Assembly: GCF_004217045.1 (NCBI RefSeq)
Contig: NZ_SGXM01000001.1
Span: 1,054,001-1,118,000, forward strand
Direction: 5' to 3'
Origin: Cupriavidus agavae
Lineage (GTDB): Bacteria; Pseudomonadota; Gammaproteobacteria; Burkholderiales; Burkholderiaceae
Length of the DNA stretch: 64,000 bases
Shown here: positions 62,087-64,000 of the stretch, one piece after another
Layout: each line of letters begins with the position of its first letter
Numbering within the stretch: position 1 is the stretch's first letter
The notes under the pieces: model-generated
Told to the model about the DNA's origin: nothing
The model's database searches: none
Seen by the model: only the letters and a program-made list of their open reading frames with translations
Translations under genes and position numbers: made by a program

Positions 62087-62908
62087 ATGCTTCTTACCCG
62101 CGTCATCACCGCCGTATGCCTGTTGCTGCTGATCCTGCCCATCCTGTTCCTGGCGCCGCCGGTCGCGCTCGGCGTGCTCGTCGTGGTGATCGTGGCGCTG
62201 GCCGGCTGGGAGTTCGGCCGCCTGATCGGACTGGCCGGGCCCTGGCCGTATGTCTATGCGCTGGCCTGCCTGGCGGTGCTGCTCGGCGTCTTCCTGGCGG
62301 CTGACGGTCCCGCCACCGAACTGCTCCTCAAGGCGTCGCTGGTGGCGTGGGGCGTGGCGCTGGTGCTGCTGGCACGGGGCGTGCGCAAGGCCACACCGGG
62401 TTTCACGCTGCTCGGCGCGGTGCTCGGGCTGATCATGCTGCCGGCGTTCGGCCACGCCGTGATGGGGTTGCGGTTTGCCGGCGTTGGCGTACTGCTGACG
62501 GCCGCCGTGCTGGTCTGGGCGGCCGACATCGGTGCCTATTTCGTAGGCAAGGCAATCGGCCGCCGCAAGCTGGCGCCGACCATCAGTCCCGGCAAGTCCT
62601 GGGAAGGGGCCATCGGCGGCTGGCTGCTGGCGATGGCAGTGGCACTGGGCCTGGCGGCCAGCCACGCGTTTGCGCCCACCTGGTATTCGCTGATCGCCGA
62701 CAAGGGCGGGCTCGGCCTGCTGGCCGTGCTGACCACGCTGCTGGTGGCCGCGAGCGTGGTGGGCGACCTGTTCGAGTCGCTGCTCAAGCGGCAGGTGGGC
62801 ATGAAGGACAGCAGCCGCCTGCTGCCGGGCCATGGCGGCGTCCTGGACCGCATCGACGCGCTGATTCCGGTATTTCCGCTGGCAGCACTGCTGCTGACGT
62901 GGGTCTGA
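62087..62908 (+). CDS. cdsA: Phosphatidate cytidylyltransferase
   Basis: Polytopic inner-membrane enzyme forming CDP-diacylglycerol from phosphatidate and CTP, the branch point of phospholipid synthesis. 273 residues, about seven hydrophobic helices, and the C-terminal family signature [21 protein letters not shown] with the metal-binding Lys-Asp pair. Follows uppS after 45 bp and precedes dxr by 26 bp. Confidence 0.96.
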   Translation: MLLTRVITAVCLLLLILPILFLAPPVALGVLVVVIVALAGWEFGRLIGLAGPWPYVYALACLAVLLGVFLAADGPATELLLKASLVAWGVALVLLARGVRKATPGFTLLGAVLGLIMLPAFGHAVMGLRFAGVGVLLTAAVLVWAADIGAYFVGKAIGRRKLAPTISPGKSWEGAIGGWLLAMAVALGLAASHAFAPTWYSLIADKGGLGLLAVLTTLLVAASVVGDLFESLLKRQVGMKDSSRLLPGHGGVLDRIDALIPVFPLAALLLTWV

Positions 62909-62934
62909 TCAAAACTTTGAGTTTCACGGGTTCT

Positions 62935-64000
62935 ATGCAACGCATTACGATTCTGGGCGCCACGGGTTCGATTGGCGAGAGCACACTCGACGTGGTGCGC
63001 CGCCATCCGGACCGCTACACGGTGCACGCGCTCAGCGCCCATCGTCAGGTGGAAAAGCTGGCTGCGGCCTGCCGGGAGTTCCGGCCGGCCCGCGCGGTGG
63101 TAGGCTCCCCCGAGGCGGCCCGCGAACTGGAGTCGCTGCTGCGCAGCGCGGGCCTCTCCACCCAGGTCGAGCATGGTCCGGAAGCGCTCGAATCGATCGC
63201 CGCGGATGCCGGCACCGATGCGGTGATGGCGGCAATCGTCGGTGCGGCGGGGCTGCGTTCGTCGCTGGCCGCGGCCCGCGCCGGCAAGCGCGTGCTGCTG
63301 GCGAACAAGGAGTCGCTGGTCATGTCGGGCGGCATTTTCATGGACGCGGTGCGCGAGCACGGCGCCACGCTGCTGCCGATCGACAGCGAGCACAACGCCA
63401 TTTTCCAGTGCCTGCCGACCACCGATCCCCGCTATGGCATGGGCGTGTCCAAGGTGCTGCTGACCGCCTCGGGCGGCCCGTTCCGCACGCGCGACCCGTC
63501 CACGCTCCACGACATCACGCCCGACCAGGCCTGCGCGCACCCGAAGTGGGTGATGGGGCGCAAGATTTCGGTCGATTCGGCCACGATGATGAACAAGGGG
63601 CTCGAAGTGATCGAGGCCCATTGGCTGTTCGGCGCGCCGGCGGACCGGATCGAAGTGCTGATCCATCCGCAAAGCATCGTGCACTCGATGGTCGCGTACG
63701 CGGACGGCTCGGTGCTGGCGCAGCTCGGCAATCCTGACATGCGTACGCCGATCGCCTACGGCATGGCATACCCCGAGCGGATCGACTCGGGTGTCACGGC
63801 CCTTGATCTGACGCAGGCCGGCGGCCTGCATTTTGAGAATCCTGACCTTGAGCGCTTTCCCTGCCTTGGGCTAGCCTTTGAGGCGTTGCGTGCAGGCGGT
63901 CTGGCGCCTGCCGTGCTCAATGCCGCCAACGAGGTGGCCGTCGAGGCTTTCCTGGAAGGCGCTATCCGTTTTACCGACATCGCGCGCGTGGTGGATGCCG
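62935..64000 (+). CDS. dxr: 1-deoxy-D-xylulose 5-phosphate reductoisomerase (truncated by window edge)
   Basis: Second step of the MEP isoprenoid pathway, NADPH-dependent. The 355 codons in view begin with the nucleotide-binding [18 protein letters not shown] and include [20 protein letters not shown] (metal-binding Asp/Glu), LTASGGPFR, the flexible-loop region [21 protein letters not shown] and [11 protein letters not shown]. About 40 residues at the C-terminus lie beyond the window. It supplies precursors ultimately used by uppS, two genes upstream. Confidence 0.97.
   Translation, partial: MQRITILGATGSIGESTLDVVRRHPDRYTVHALSAHRQVEKLAAACREFRPARAVVGSPEAARELESLLRSAGLSTQVEHGPEALESIAADAGTDAVMAAIVGAAGLRSSLAAARAGKRVLLANKESLVMSGGIFMDAVREHGATLLPIDSEHNAIFQCLPTTDPRYGMGVSKVLLTASGGPFRTRDPSTLHDITPDQACAHPKWVMGRKISVDSATMMNKGLEVIEAHWLFGAPADRIEVLIHPQSIVHSMVAYADGSVLAQLGNPDMRTPIAYGMAYPERIDSGVTALDLTQAGGLHFENPDLERFPCLGLAFEALRAGGLAPAVLNAANEVAVEAFLEGAIRFTDIARVVDA

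Noticed and set aside
60605..62833. 742-codon minus-strand open frame across frr, uppS and cdsA
   Set aside because: Covers three universally conserved genes on the plus strand; no motif in the minus-strand translation.

Overview
The window reads as a chromosomal segment of a high-GC betaproteobacterium of the Cupriavidus/Ralstonia group (Burkholderiaceae). This rests on uniformly GC-rich codon use and on conserved gene neighbourhoods: dapC-dapD-arsC-like-dapE-prmB, smc-zipA-ligA-def, map-glnD, and rpsB-tsf-pyrH-frr-uppS-cdsA-dxr. No rRNA, tRNA, CRISPR array, insertion sequence or prophage was seen. The window cuts a malate synthase gene on the left and dxr on the right.

Bases 1-6800 hold the end of malate synthase A with a strong terminator, a DUF1857 protein coupled to a DHA2-type MFS pump, an acyl-CoA-binding protein, and then the least ordinary stretch: three tandem paralogous genes (3852-6755). 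Each protein has two copies of a fold that resembles the putative mucin/carbohydrate-binding module of enhancin/M60 peptidases, with no peptidase and no signal peptide. Each gene is preceded by the same inverted repeat, and copies two and three share a 299-bp exact repeat. Bases 6800-17000 are housekeeping: tsaB-rimI-UDG-DUF1853, lplT, alr, radA, dsbB and a YheS-type ABC-F ATPase.

Bases 17176-26724 form one probable regulon for peptide salvage: a MurR/RpiR regulator with an operator-like palindrome upstream, an isoaspartyl peptidase, a complete GsiABCD-like peptide/glutathione importer, a P1 (DmpA-type) peptidase and an M55 D-aminopeptidase. The three hydrolases all belong to families known for non-standard peptide bonds. 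A composite palindromic element separates the binding-protein gene from the permease genes. Bases 26787-36167 carry an unknown protein, an M14-like (DUF2817) enzyme, a LysR regulator, an MHS transporter-amidohydrolase pair, an RcnB-like periplasmic protein with Met-Gln repeats, and a two-subunit molybdenum hydroxylase (IorAB-like).

Bases 36273-37999 hold a Fic-family gene behind an A-tract-rich promoter region, which looks like an accessory insertion. The rest is core genome: the lysine (succinylase) operon with prmB, a ferritin-like di-iron protein, smc-zipA-ligA-def, an RluB pseudouridine synthase with thirteen 36-bp repeats in its basic N-terminal extension, glnD, map, and the translation/nucleotide/isoprenoid/phospholipid cluster from rpsB to dxr. 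A family of CCCCTCTCCC...GGGAGAGGGG palindromes marks several gene ends.
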